Shown here piece by piece: positions 48,532-57,490 of a DNA stretch of 64,000 nucleotides (position 1 is the first letter of the stretch; every line of letters starts with the position of its first letter). The notes under the pieces were generated by a model that was not told the DNA's origin, did not search any database, and worked only from the letters and a program-made list of their open reading frames with translations. Made by a program: the position numbers and the translations under genes. The DNA lies in the NCBI RefSeq assembly GCF_900113085.1, contig NZ_FOOC01000010.1, forward strand, positions 1 through 64,000, given 5' to 3'. The stretch comes from Fontimonas thermophila. Its GTDB lineage: Bacteria; Pseudomonadota; Gammaproteobacteria; Nevskiales; Nevskiaceae.

Positions 48532-50238
48532 TCACCGCGGCAGGCGCAGCCCGATCCGCGTGGGCTGGTCGCCATCGACCGCGCGCACGATCAGCTCCAG
48601 TTCGCCAAGACGCAGACGATCGCCGATGACGGGATGGGGCAGATGCTGACGCAGCAGTGCGCCGACACTGCGGCCCTGAGCATCGGGCGGAAGAGGCAGG
48701 TCGTAGATTTGGCACAGCGCTTCGAGCGAGGCCTCGGCATCGATGACGAATTCCCCGAAGAAGCGGCTTGCGGCGGGCTCCTGCGCCGTTTCGAACAACC
48801 GGTCGAGGGCAGGTAGCTGCCTCTGTGGTGTCAGCAGCGAGATGTAATCACCCGCCTGGAGCTGCCCCCAGGCGCGGTGATCGAGCATGGTGCCGGCGCG
48901 CGAGACGCCGAGCACGCGCACCAGCGCCGGCAGCGGCAGATCCCTGGGGCGCAACCCGATCAGCGCGCTGTTGCGCGCGATCCGGTAACTGACCACTTCG
49001 AAGCCGGTTTGTCCGGGCAGGTCGAGATCCACGCGGTGGATGCGCGCCGACGTGGCCGGCACCTGCAGCCCGAGCAGGCGCGCCGCCCAGGCCACCGTCG
49101 ATCCCTGGACGATGAGCGAGACCAGCACGATGAAGAAGGCGGCGTTGAAGAACAGCGGCGCGTGCTCGAGTCCGGCGAGCCACGGGAAAGTGGCGAGCAC
49201 GATCGGCACCGAGCCACGCAGTCCGACCCATGCGATATAAACCTGCTCGCGCAGCGGGAACCGGAACGGCAGCAGGCTGACGAACACCGAGACCGGGCGG
49301 GCGATGAGAATCAGCACGAGCGACAGCAGCAGACCGGGGATGGCGAGCGGCAGCAGCTCGTTGGGCGACACCAAAAGGCCCAGGATCACGAACATGCCGA
49401 TCTGCGCCATCCACGCGATGCCGTCGTGAAAGCGGCGGATGCTGGCGGCGGCGCGCAGCTCGCGGTTGCCGATGAACAACCCGGCCAAATACACGGCCAG
49501 AAAGCCGCTGCCGCCGACGAGCGCAGTGGCGCCGAAGATGAGCATGCCGCCGAACAGCGCGAGCAGCGGATAGAGCGAATCGCTCAGCGGCAGGCGGTTG
49601 ATGGCGTAAACCAGCAATTTGCCGCCACCCAAGCCCAACAAGGCGCCGAGCACGCCTTGTTGGGCCAGCATTGCCAGCGCATCACCGATGCCGAAGCTGT
49701 CGGGCGCCTGCAGATAGCCGATCAGGGCCAGTGTCAGGAACACCGCCATCGGATCGTTGCTGCCGGATTCGATCTCCAGCGTCGAGCCGACGCGCTGGTT
49801 CAGCGAGACCGACTGGGTACGCAGCAGCGAGAACACCGCGGCGGCGTCGGTGGAGGCGACGATCGCGCCGATCAAAAAACCCTCGGCCAGGGACAGGCCG
49901 AGCAACCGTGCGGCCGCCACGCCCGTGATCGCGGCCGTCAGCAGGACGCCGACCGTGGCCAGACTCAACGCCGGTCGCAGCGCGACCCGGAAGTTCTCGA
50001 TCGGTGTACGCAGGCCGCCATCGAACAGCACGACGGCCAATCCGGCGGTCGCGGCCAGGTTGGCGAGCGCGTAGTTCTCGAACTGGATGCCGCCGGGGCC
50101 GTCCTCGCCGGCGAGCATGCCGATGACCAGAAACACCAGCAGCAGCGGGACGCCCAGCCGCGGCGTGATCGTGCTCGCCAGGATGCTGACCAGGAACAAC
50201 AGCGCGGCGAGGAAAATGAGCTGGTTGACGAATTCCAT
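48532..50238 (-). CDS. nhaP2: K+/H+ antiporter NhaP2 (CvrA-like)
   Basis: This 568-residue protein comprises a CPA1-type antiporter of about twelve helices (1-390), a TrkA-C/RCK-C-like domain (about 405-480) and a C-terminal CorC/HlyC-type transporter-associated domain (about 490-568). The ion-binding SGSNDPMAVFL motif is present, as is TDAAAVFSLLRT. This domain order fits NhaP2, which expels K+ for H+ in alkaline or osmotic stress. ATG 50238 (MEFVNQLIF) was chosen over the longer frame. Confidence 0.9.
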   Translation of the reverse strand: MEFVNQLIFLAALLFLVSILASTITPRLGVPLLLVFLVIGMLAGEDGPGGIQFENYALANLAATAGLAVVLFDGGLRTPIENFRVALRPALSLATVGVLLTAAITGVAAARLLGLSLAEGFLIGAIVASTDAAAVFSLLRTQSVSLNQRVGSTLEIESGSNDPMAVFLTLALIGYLQAPDSFGIGDALAMLAQQGVLGALLGLGGGKLLVYAINRLPLSDSLYPLLALFGGMLIFGATALVGGSGFLAVYLAGLFIGNRELRAAASIRRFHDGIAWMAQIGMFVILGLLVSPNELLPLAIPGLLLSLVLILIARPVSVFVSLLPFRFPLREQVYIAWVGLRGSVPIVLATFPWLAGLEHAPLFFNAAFFIVLVSLIVQGSTVAWAARLLGLQVPATSARIHRVDLDLPGQTGFEVVSYRIARNSALIGLRPRDLPLPALVRVLGVSRAGTMLDHRAWGQLQAGDYISLLTPQRQLPALDRLFETAQEPAASRFFGEFVIDAEASLEALCQIYDLPLPPDAQGRSVGALLRQHLPHPVIGDRLRLGELELIVRAVDGDQPTRIGLRLPR

Positions 50239-50321
50239 GATGATCCGCAGTGTAGCCGCAGAGCCGTGGCCAGCGGCGTAGCCCTGATCACCCACTCTGG
50301 GCTTGAAAGAGACGCTGCGGC

Positions 50322-50346
50322 TATACTCTGCGCCCCTTCAGGGGCG
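50322..50346 (+). promoter_or_regulatory. -10-like element plus leader hairpin of cytochrome gene
   Basis: TATACT at 50322-50327 is a good -10 box. Directly after it CGCCCC-TTCA-GGGGCG forms a six-bp stem (50331-50346) followed by TCTTT, 20 bases before the GTG start. I saw no well-spaced -35. The hairpin could act as an mRNA-stability element or weak attenuator. Confidence 0.45.
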
Positions 50347-50366
50347 TCTTTATCCGGGAGCTCGCA

Positions 50367-50855
50367 GTGGATCACAAGGACCACGACAAGGTCTTCTTCG
50401 TCAATTTCGGCGCGGTCATGGCCGCACTGTTCGGCATTTTCTTCGTCTGCATCTTCGCCGCGAGGCTGATCGCTTCGAGCGGTGACCAGGCTCCCCGTCC
50501 CGAGCAGCTCGCGTCGATCGCCGAGCGCATCAAGCCGATCGGGACGGTCGTCACCGATCCAGCGGCACTGGTCAAGACCAGCGCTCCGGCGGTCGCGCGG
50601 GCGCCGATGACCGGCGAGCAGGTCAACGCCAAGCTCTGCGCCGGCTGCCACGGCGCGGGCGTGCTCGGCGCGCCCAAGATCGGCGACAAGGCCGCCTGGG
50701 CTGCGCGCCTGAGCGCGGCTGGCGGTCTTGATGCGCTGGTGTCGCATGCAATCCGCGGCAAGAACGCGATGCCCCCCAAGGGCGGCGATCCCAGTCTGAG
50801 CGACGACGAGGTCCGTGCCGCTGTGGAGTTCATGCTCAAACAATCGGGCGTTTGA
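50367..50855 (+). CDS. Membrane-anchored c-type cytochrome (c5-like)
   Basis: This 162-residue electron carrier has one uncleaved N-terminal helix (about 12-35) and a periplasmic haem domain. The haem-binding CAGCH is at 91-95 and the probable distal ligand Met135 lies in KNAMPPKGG. Composition resembles cytochrome c5/c555 proteins that feed oxidases. GTG 50367 is preceded by GGGAG at 50356-50360. The next gene, a porin, has its own promoter. Confidence 0.88.
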   Translation: MDHKDHDKVFFVNFGAVMAALFGIFFVCIFAARLIASSGDQAPRPEQLASIAERIKPIGTVVTDPAALVKTSAPAVARAPMTGEQVNAKLCAGCHGAGVLGAPKIGDKAAWAARLSAAGGLDALVSHAIRGKNAMPPKGGDPSLSDDEVRAAVEFMLKQSGV

Positions 50856-51148
50856 AGCCAGGCCACCGGCGCTTGACCGGCTCCACCCTTAGGCGCGCCT
50901 ACTTGAAACGGGTGCGCGGAAGTGGCGCTGCTGCGCCATACCGGGGCAAATTGGTCGATAGGCGGTGCATCGCGCGCCATCTGCGTGCATTGCTGCATCA
51001 TACGGGTGCGCGCTTGCGATGGCGGATCGGCTGTGACGCTGCCGCGTGGCACTTTTCGAATCTGGCATGACCCTTGCGTTGGTTCGACGGGGCCGCGGCA
51101 GTGCACGCGTGCCGGGGCTTCGTCCAAATCATTGACAGGGGCTTTCAG
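50856..51148 (+). promoter_or_regulatory. Upstream control region of TorF-like porin with NtrC-like box
   Basis: This 293-bp gap has no gene. TGCATC-ATACG-GGTGCG at 50994-51010 fits the NtrC operator TGCACC-N5-GGTGCA at ten of twelve positions. It is centred about 61 bp upstream of the -24 element. A weaker match lies around 50970-50988. The arrangement is typical of an enhancer for a sigma-54 promoter. Confidence 0.6.
51063..51077 (+). promoter_or_regulatory. Sigma-54 (-24/-12) promoter of porin gene
   Basis: TGGCATGACCCTTGC has the invariant GG and GC exactly ten bases apart, close to consensus TGGCAC-N5-TTGC. The predicted start of transcription is near 51089, about 60 bases before the ATG. 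Confidence 0.75.
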
Positions 51149-51868
51149 ATGACTTTGAAACGTTCGGTGGTGAGCGCCGCGGTGCTGGGTGCGGCGGTGT
51201 TTTCGGGCGGTGTGTCGGCGGGCGTCAGTGTCAACGTGGGCGCTGTCAGCGAGTACATATTCCGCGGCATCCCGCAGACAGGTGGATCGGCGGTCCAGGG
51301 AGGGATCGATTACGCGCATGACTCCGGTTTTTATGTCGGCACCTGGGCGTCCAACATCGGCTTCGGCGGCGGTACCGAGCAGGATCTGTATGCCGGCTTC
51401 GGCGGCGAAGTCGGCGGGGTGTCCTATGATGCGCGTATCACCTACTACTGGTACCCAGAAGAAGACGAGGTCTCTGCAGAGCTGAGCACGCTCGAGTTCG
51501 GATTCACCGTCGGCTACGGTCCGGTTTCGCTCGGTTATTCATATGCTGATGAAAACAATTTTTTCATCGGTGACGGCAACGGCAAGGAAGCGGGTTATCT
51601 GCAGCTTTCCGGCTCATTCCCGATCATCGCCGACAAGCTGAGTTTTGATGCCAGCATTGGTTTTTATCACGGGGATGAAATCGAGCGGTTCCTGACGTCG
51701 ATCGGCAGCACCGACGATACCTACATGGACTACAAGATCGGACTAACCGCTACTCTGGACGCTGGCTTTTCGGCGACATTCCAATACATCATGACAGACA
51801 TCGAGGCCCCTGGTTCCGATGACGAACCAAAGTTTGTCATGGGTCTGTCCAAGAGCTTTGATCTTTAA
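51149..51868 (+). CDS. TorF-family putative porin (TIGR02001 type)
   Basis: This 239-residue outer-membrane beta-barrel candidate has signal peptide MTLKRSVVSAAVLGAAVF cut near VSAG. The mature protein starts with VSVNVGAVSEYIFRGIPQTG, the hallmark of TorF-like proteins, and alternates polar/hydrophobic strands (DARITYYWYP, SLGYSYADEN). It ends in SKSFDL with no C-terminal Phe, so barrel export is less certain. Family members often sit beside glnK-amtB; here glnK is about 3.5 kb downstream. Sigma-54 control implies nitrogen regulation. Confidence 0.82.
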   Translation: MTLKRSVVSAAVLGAAVFSGGVSAGVSVNVGAVSEYIFRGIPQTGGSAVQGGIDYAHDSGFYVGTWASNIGFGGGTEQDLYAGFGGEVGGVSYDARITYYWYPEEDEVSAELSTLEFGFTVGYGPVSLGYSYADENNFFIGDGNGKEAGYLQLSGSFPIIADKLSFDASIGFYHGDEIERFLTSIGSTDDTYMDYKIGLTATLDAGFSATFQYIMTDIEAPGSDDEPKFVMGLSKSFDL

Positions 51869-51886
51869 GGTTTCAGCAGTCGCAAT

Positions 51887-51922
51887 AAACGAAAAGGCCG
51901 CCAGAAGCGGCCTTTTTCGTTT
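51887..51922. terminator. Bidirectional rho-independent terminator
   Basis: Stem AAACGAAAAGGCCGC pairs with GCGGCCTTTTTCGTTT around a CAGAA loop; T-runs occur on both strands. It separates the convergent porin and comM genes and overlaps the comM stop codon (51921-51923). Confidence 0.9.
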
Positions 51923-53435
51923 AGCCATCGGCTTGCTCGAGCGCGCGGTAGCGCAAGGCCTCGGCGGCATGGGCGGCGCTCACGGTTGTGGCGCCGTCCA
52001 GATCGGCCAACGTGCGCGCAACGCGCAGACAGCGGTGATACGAACGCGCGGTCAGCAGATGGCGGGCGAACGCGGCCTGCAGCAAGGCCTCGGCATCTGC
52101 CGACGGGCGCGCATAACGCTCGAGCGCCTGTCCGGCTAGCTGGGCGTTCACGCAACCCTGCCGTTTGAGCTGGATGTGCCGCGCCGCTTCGACGCGTGCG
52201 CGCACGCGCGCGCTGCTCTCCGCCGGTGCTGCGGCGCGGCCGAGCTGTGCGGCTTCGACGCGCGGCACGAAGATTTGCACATCGATGCGGTCGAGCAGCG
52301 GTCCGGAAATCTTGGCGCGGTAGCGCTGGATCTGATCCGGCGTGCATCGGCACTTGCCGGAGGGATCGCCGAGCCAGCCGCAGGGACAGGGATTCATCGC
52401 CGCGACGAGCTGGAAACGCGCCGGGAAGTCGGCTTGACGCGCGGCGCGTGACAGGGTGATGCGGCCGCTTTCCAGCGGCTCGCGCAGCACTTCGAGCGTG
52501 CGCCGGTCGAATTCCGGTAGCTCGTCGAGGAACAGCACGCCGTGGTGGGCGAGCGTGATCTCGCCGGGGCGCACGTCGCTACCGCCCCCGACGAGGGCCA
52601 CGCCGGAGGCCGTGTGGTGCGGTGCGCGGTACGGCCGGTGCCCCCAGTTGCGTACGTCGAAGCCGCCGCGGCCGATGGAGGCGACGGCTGCGACTTCGAG
52701 GGCCTCCTCATTGGTCAGCGGCGGCAAGATGCCGGGCAGGCGTTGCGCGAGCATGGATTTGCCGGCCCCTGGCGGTCCGACGAGCAACAGCGAGTGACCA
52801 CCGGCGGCGGCGATTTCGAGGGCACGCCGCGCCTGTGCCTGGCCGCGGACGTCGGCGAGATCGGGCGCCGCCGCTGCAATGGCGGGCTGTGCCATCGGCA
52901 CCGCCGGCACCGGGGCAAGCGCGTTGTCATGCATGGCCATGCACAGCTCGCCCAGATGGGCGGCGGCGTAGACGCGCGCCCTGGGTGCAAGACAGGCCTC
53001 GGCGGCATTGGTTTGTGGGACCAGCAGCGCATGACCGGCCTGCGTTGCCCGCAGGGCCGCGGGCAGGGTGCCCGGCACACCCCGCAAGGCGCCCGAAAGA
53101 GCCAGCTCGCCGAGGATCTCGATGCCGGCGAGACGCTGCGCCGGGATCTGCCCGGAGGCGGCCAGAATGCCCAGTGCGATCGCGAGATCGAAGCGCGCGC
53201 CGTCCTTGGGCAGATCCGCGGGCGCGAGATTGCAGGTGATGCGCTGCACCGGAAAGCGGTAACCGCAGGTTGTGATGGCGGCCTTGACGCGGTCCTTGGC
53301 TTCGCGCACGGCCGCTTCGGGCAGGCCGACGATGTTCAGCCCGGGCAACCCCGGTGCCAGATGCACCTCGACGGTGACGAGATCGGCTTCGAGCCCGTTC
53401 TGGGCGCGCGACAAGACGGTCGCGAGCTGCGTCAT
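51921..53435 (-). CDS. comM: ComM/YifB-family Mg-chelatase-like AAA+ ATPase
   Basis: This 504-residue hexameric helicase promotes branch migration during natural transformation in species that use it. The N-terminal ChlI domain shows VEVHLAPGLPGLNIVGLPE and LAPADLPKDGARFDLAIALG. The AAA+ core has Walker A GPPGAGKS, Walker B GVLFLDELPEF and the Cys motif NPCPCGWLGDPSGKCRCTPD. C-terminal YHRCLRVARTLADLDG is typical. ATG 53435 (MTQLATVLSR) gives the usual length. It precedes no obvious competence genes here. Confidence 0.95.
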   Translation of the reverse strand: MTQLATVLSRAQNGLEADLVTVEVHLAPGLPGLNIVGLPEAAVREAKDRVKAAITTCGYRFPVQRITCNLAPADLPKDGARFDLAIALGILAASGQIPAQRLAGIEILGELALSGALRGVPGTLPAALRATQAGHALLVPQTNAAEACLAPRARVYAAAHLGELCMAMHDNALAPVPAVPMAQPAIAAAAPDLADVRGQAQARRALEIAAAGGHSLLLVGPPGAGKSMLAQRLPGILPPLTNEEALEVAAVASIGRGGFDVRNWGHRPYRAPHHTASGVALVGGGSDVRPGEITLAHHGVLFLDELPEFDRRTLEVLREPLESGRITLSRAARQADFPARFQLVAAMNPCPCGWLGDPSGKCRCTPDQIQRYRAKISGPLLDRIDVQIFVPRVEAAQLGRAAAPAESSARVRARVEAARHIQLKRQGCVNAQLAGQALERYARPSADAEALLQAAFARHLLTARSYHRCLRVARTLADLDGATTVSAAHAAEALRYRALEQADG

Positions 53436-53546
53436 GCCCCTCCCTCGCTCTAGGTACGTGCGAATACGTGCGCGGACGATCCTAGCCGTCCGCGGCAGCG
53501 GCGTCACGGCACGAGTGTGACCGCATCGGCAGGCAGACGTGGTGTG

Positions 53547-53795
53547 CTAGCGCTGGGCGAGTTTTTGTTCCAGCGCGGCGAGGCGGCGCTCCAGTGCGCC
53601 GAGCTTGGCCTGTGTGCGGGCGAGCAGCTCGGCCTGCGCGTCGAAGCGTTCGCGCGAGACCAAATCCCATTTTTCGAGGTTCGCGCGCAGCACGGCGCGG
53701 AAATTGTCTTCGAGTTCGCGGCGCAGGCCTTTGAGGCTGGGCGGCAGAATCTGCGCGAGCTTGGCGGCAAGCTCTTCGAGCTGACGGGCATCCAT
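53547..53795 (-). CDS. ubiK: Ubiquinone biosynthesis accessory factor UbiK
   Basis: This 82-residue membrane-fusogenic (BMFP/YqiC) protein aids UbiJ and the ubiquinone-biosynthesis complex. The N-terminal amphipathic region (LEELAAKLAQILPPSLKGL) and C-terminal coiled-coil (LLARTQAKLGALERRLAALE) are clear. Position between comM and an antiporter gene is compatible; yifB-yqiC neighbourhoods are common in gammaproteobacteria. Confidence 0.88.
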   Translation of the reverse strand: MDARQLEELAAKLAQILPPSLKGLRRELEDNFRAVLRANLEKWDLVSRERFDAQAELLARTQAKLGALERRLAALEQKLAQR

Positions 53796-53861
53796 GGTGT
53801 CCGAGTTTCGAGCGCCGGCGGCCGGGATGCAAGCGCAGGGCGGTTAACGGTGGGCTGCCCG

Positions 53862-55109
53862 TCAGTCCTGCCAGTCCTCGACAAGCACGCCTAGCTTGGC
53901 GGCGAGCCAGGGGGTGGTCGTGGCCTGGATCAGAATCGTCATCAGGATGGCGATGAAGGTGACCGAGGCGATGATCTCCGCGCCGGGGGCGCGCATGCCG
54001 ACGAGCAGGCCGGCGAGCGCGGCGGGGATCACGCCGGTTTCGCGGGTCCAGCACATGAACAGCCGTTCCTTGAAGCTCCAGCGCGCGCGCCGGTCCGGCA
54101 GCGTGCAGACGAACACGGTCAGCGGGCGCGCGACGAACATGAAGATCAGCACGAGGATGACGCCATGCGCCCAGTATTTCTGCATCAGGGCGAAATCGAC
54201 CTGCGAGCCGAGCAGCACGAAGATCATCAACCGCATGATCAGCGCCATCTCGGCGACGAAGTGTTCCATCTTCAGCGCCTCCGACTCGGCCATGCGAAAG
54301 CCAAAGCTCTCTTTGTTGCCGATGATGATGCCGAAGGTGAACACGGCCATGAACCCGGAAGCGTGGTAGTTGTCGGCAGCGAGGTAGGCGCCGGATACAG
54401 CCATGAGCGTCACCACCGGGCCGAACTCGCCCAGAAAGGCATAGCGCTCGTGCGCGAGCAGCAGCGCCGCGGCAAAACCGACGATGCCGCCGATCAGAAT
54501 GCCCAGGCTCGCCTGCTTGACCAGCTCGACGAGCGAGCCGTGCAGCGAGAATTCTCCCTGACCCAGCGCCAGGGCGAGCACGGTGAACGTGAGGATCGCG
54601 CCGGTGGCGTCGTTGAACGCGCTCTCCGACATGACCGTCTGTGCGATGCGCTCTTTGATCGGGATCTGCTTGAAGATCGGTACGAGCGTGGCCGGATCGG
54701 TGGAGGCGGTGGCGGCGCCGAGCAGGGCGGCGACGATCAGCGGCAGACCCATGATCAGGTAGGCGGCGGTCGCCGTGATCGCGGCGGTGATGAGCACGCC
54801 CACGGTGGCGATGATCGCGATCGTCACCCACACTTCGCGCAAGACGCGCAAGCGTAGCGAGGCACCGCCATCGAAGAGGATGTAGCAGGAGCCGAAGATC
54901 AGGATGATCTGGTTGATGGCGCTGTCGGCGCGGATGTCGATGAGGTCGAGCAGCTCGGGTCCGAGCACGATGCCGACGAGCAGGAAGACGGCGACGTCCG
55001 GCACTTTCAGGCGTTTGGCGATGACCCCTCCCAAGGTGCCAGCGGCGAGGATGACGCCAAAGGTGTAGAGCAGGGCTTTCGCCGCCATCAGCGAGGGCGA
55101 GGTTTCCAT
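53862..55109 (-). CDS. Monovalent cation:proton antiporter (CPA1/NhaP-type)
   Basis: This 415-residue protein of about twelve helices has ASTDPATLVPIFKQI and SESAFNDATGAILTFTVLAL, where the Asn-Asp pair is the usual cation site. No C-terminal RCK domain is present, unlike NhaP2 at 48532. Na+ or K+ preference cannot be set. It is the third antiporter gene in this window. It lies upstream of, and divergent from, glnK. Confidence 0.88.
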   Translation of the reverse strand: METSPSLMAAKALLYTFGVILAAGTLGGVIAKRLKVPDVAVFLLVGIVLGPELLDLIDIRADSAINQIILIFGSCYILFDGGASLRLRVLREVWVTIAIIATVGVLITAAITATAAYLIMGLPLIVAALLGAATASTDPATLVPIFKQIPIKERIAQTVMSESAFNDATGAILTFTVLALALGQGEFSLHGSLVELVKQASLGILIGGIVGFAAALLLAHERYAFLGEFGPVVTLMAVSGAYLAADNYHASGFMAVFTFGIIIGNKESFGFRMAESEALKMEHFVAEMALIMRLMIFVLLGSQVDFALMQKYWAHGVILVLIFMFVARPLTVFVCTLPDRRARWSFKERLFMCWTRETGVIPAALAGLLVGMRAPGAEIIASVTFIAILMTILIQATTTPWLAAKLGVLVEDWQD

Positions 55110-55206
55110 TGCGGATCGGATCTTGGGCGCGCGGGGCGCCGGTGGGGGTCACGATGGGGCGCGCATTGTATAGCGTGGCGCTGGATGCGCCAGCGCGCTC
55201 AGCCCG

Positions 55207-55255
55207 TGCACTGCCCTGGTGCGCGATTGCCCGGAAATGGCACCGATCCGGGGCA
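55207..55255 (+). promoter_or_regulatory. Two NtrC-like enhancer sites before glnK
   Basis: Site 1, TGCACT-GCCCT-GGTGCG (55207-55223), and site 2, GGCACC-GATCC-GGGGCA (55239-55255), each match TGCACC-N5-GGTGCA at ten of twelve positions. Their centres are 32 bp apart, about three DNA turns. They sit upstream of the sigma-54 promoter. Confidence 0.75.
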
Positions 55256-55273
55256 ATCGGCCAGATCCGGCGC

Positions 55274-55288
55274 TGGCATGGTCCGTGC
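55274..55288 (+). promoter_or_regulatory. Sigma-54 (-24/-12) promoter of glnK-amtB
   Basis: TGGCATGGTCCGTGC has the conserved GG and GC at the correct ten-base distance. The predicted transcript starts near 55300, about 63 bases before the glnK ATG. Confidence 0.8.
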
Positions 55289-55350
55289 TTTTCTCGTTCC
55301 GGCCGCCGGGGTCTTGAGGCTCCTCTGGCGGGAGTCTGCTTTCCGACTGA

Positions 55351-55701
<351 letters not shown>

Positions 55702-55717
55702 TTCGGGGGATCACGAC

Positions 55718-57232
55718 ATGATGCGTAAAGTTCTGGCTGCACTCGCGCTCGTTGCGACCTGCGGCTTTTTGCCTGCCTGGGCCGAAGAGGCGCCGGCGGC
55801 CACGGATGCGCCGGTGGCCGTCGAGACCATCACCGAGGCTGCGGTTTCCGTGACGCCGGTCGGCGCTGTGCAGGCCGAGACACCGGCCGCGGCGGCACCG
55901 ACACCGCCGGCGTACAACAACGGCGACGTGGCGTGGATGCTGGTCGCAACCGCCTTCGTGCTGCTGATGTCGGTACCGGGGTTGGCACTGTTCTACGGCG
56001 GCATGGTGCGTTCGAAGAACATGCTGTCGACGACGACCCAGATCCTTACGATTTTCTGCCTGATCGCCGTGCTCTGGGTGGTTTATGGCTACAGCCTTGC
56101 GTTCAGCGGTACCAACCCGTTTTTCGGCACGTTCGACAAGCTGTTGCTCAAGGGCGTGATCTACGATGAAAACGGCTTTTTTGTCCCGACCGGGACTTTC
56201 AGCAAGGGGGTTTACATTCCCGAGCTGCTGTTCGCGTTTTTCCAGCTGACGTTTGCCGCGATCACCGTGGCTCTCGTCGCCGGCGGCTATGCCGAGCGCA
56301 TGAAGTTCAAGGCCGTGCTGCTTTTCTCGGTGATCTGGTTCACCTTCTCGTACATCCCGATGGCGCACATGGTCTGGTGGTGGCCGGGGCCCGATGCCTA
56401 CACCAGTCCCGAGGTTGTCGACGAGCTCAACGCCACCGCCGGTTATCTATGGCAGATGGGTGCGCTCGACTTTGCCGGCGGTACCGTCGTGCACATCAAC
56501 GCCGGCGTCGCCGGGCTGGTTGCGGCCTTGTTCGTCGGCAAGCGCGCGGGTTATGGCAAGGTGGCCATGCCGCCGCACAACGTGATTTTGACCGCCGTCG
56601 GTGCCGCGCTGCTGTGGTTCGGCTGGTTCGGATTCAATGCAGGTTCCAACCTCGAGGCCAACGGCTACGCCGTGCTCGCCTTCGCCAACACCTTGTTCGC
56701 GACGGCCGTCGCTGCGCTGGCCTGGCTGTTCGCCGAGTGGATTCTCAAGGGCAAGCCGAGCCTGCTCGGTCTGGTGTCGGGCATGGTCGCCGGCCTGGTC
56801 GCGATCACGCCGGCGTGCGGCTTCGTCGGCATGCAGGGCGCGCTCGTCATCGGTCTGGTCGCCGGCGTGGTGTGCTTCTTCGCCGTCGCTTATCTCAAGC
56901 AGATGCTCGGATACGACGATGCACTCGACGCGTTCGGTGTGCACGCGGTCGGCGGCATCGTCGGTGCGATCCTGACCGGTGTCTTTGTCAACCCCGCGCT
57001 CGGTGGCGCCGGGTATGTCACCGACGGCTGGGTCGGGCCGACTTTCGGTTACGACCCCGGACAAGTCTGGATCCAAGTCAAGGCGGTGCTCGTCGCCATC
57101 GTGTGGAGCGGCGTGGTCAGCGCCCTGACACTGGCGCTGCTCAAGTTCACGATCGGTTTGCGAGTCACCGAGGAGCAGGAATCCGAAGGGCTCGATCTCG
57201 CCGAGCACGGCGAGAAGGCCTACAACCCGTAA
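55718..57232 (+). CDS. amtB: Ammonium transporter AmtB
   Basis: This 504-residue channel imports ammonium as part of nitrogen scavenging. A signal peptide (MMRKVLAALALVATCGFLPA) and an Ala/Pro/Thr-rich spacer (to about 65) precede the eleven-helix core. Conserved regions are LALFYGGMVRSKNMLSTTTQ, the Trp/His-lined pore residues (GGTVVHINAGVAGLVAAL), FGWFGFNAGSN, PACGFV and FGVHAVGGIVGAILTGVF. The double ATG at 55718/55721 leaves the start ambiguous by one codon. A strong terminator follows. Confidence 0.97.
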   Translation: MMRKVLAALALVATCGFLPAWAEEAPAATDAPVAVETITEAAVSVTPVGAVQAETPAAAAPTPPAYNNGDVAWMLVATAFVLLMSVPGLALFYGGMVRSKNMLSTTTQILTIFCLIAVLWVVYGYSLAFSGTNPFFGTFDKLLLKGVIYDENGFFVPTGTFSKGVYIPELLFAFFQLTFAAITVALVAGGYAERMKFKAVLLFSVIWFTFSYIPMAHMVWWWPGPDAYTSPEVVDELNATAGYLWQMGALDFAGGTVVHINAGVAGLVAALFVGKRAGYGKVAMPPHNVILTAVGAALLWFGWFGFNAGSNLEANGYAVLAFANTLFATAVAALAWLFAEWILKGKPSLLGLVSGMVAGLVAITPACGFVGMQGALVIGLVAGVVCFFAVAYLKQMLGYDDALDAFGVHAVGGIVGAILTGVFVNPALGGAGYVTDGWVGPTFGYDPGQVWIQVKAVLVAIVWSGVVSALTLALLKFTIGLRVTEEQESEGLDLAEHGEKAYNP

Positions 57233-57267
57233 TCCGTCATCGCGCAACATCGGCTCCAGTGGATCTG

Positions 57268-57297
57268 GGGCGGACCTGTCGGTCCGCCCTCTTTTTT
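57268..57297 (+). terminator. Rho-independent terminator of glnK-amtB
   Basis: GGGCGGACC-TGTC-GGTCCGCCC forms a nine-bp stem followed by TCTTTTTT, 35 bp after the amtB stop. Confidence 0.95.
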
Positions 57298-57490
57298 GCC
57301 GGCTGGCGCAAGTCCGCACGCAGGCATGGCGGCGGCCGGTCTTGGCCGCCGAACAAGGCCTTGAGGGGAAACCCTATTGCGATTTGCTCGGCCATTGGTG
57401 CTACTATCCGGGCCCTGCCAGCGGGTCCGGCTTGTCGCGCGGTATCGCTGCACGGTTCATCCATCCCTAGATTCGTAAGGAACCTTATCC

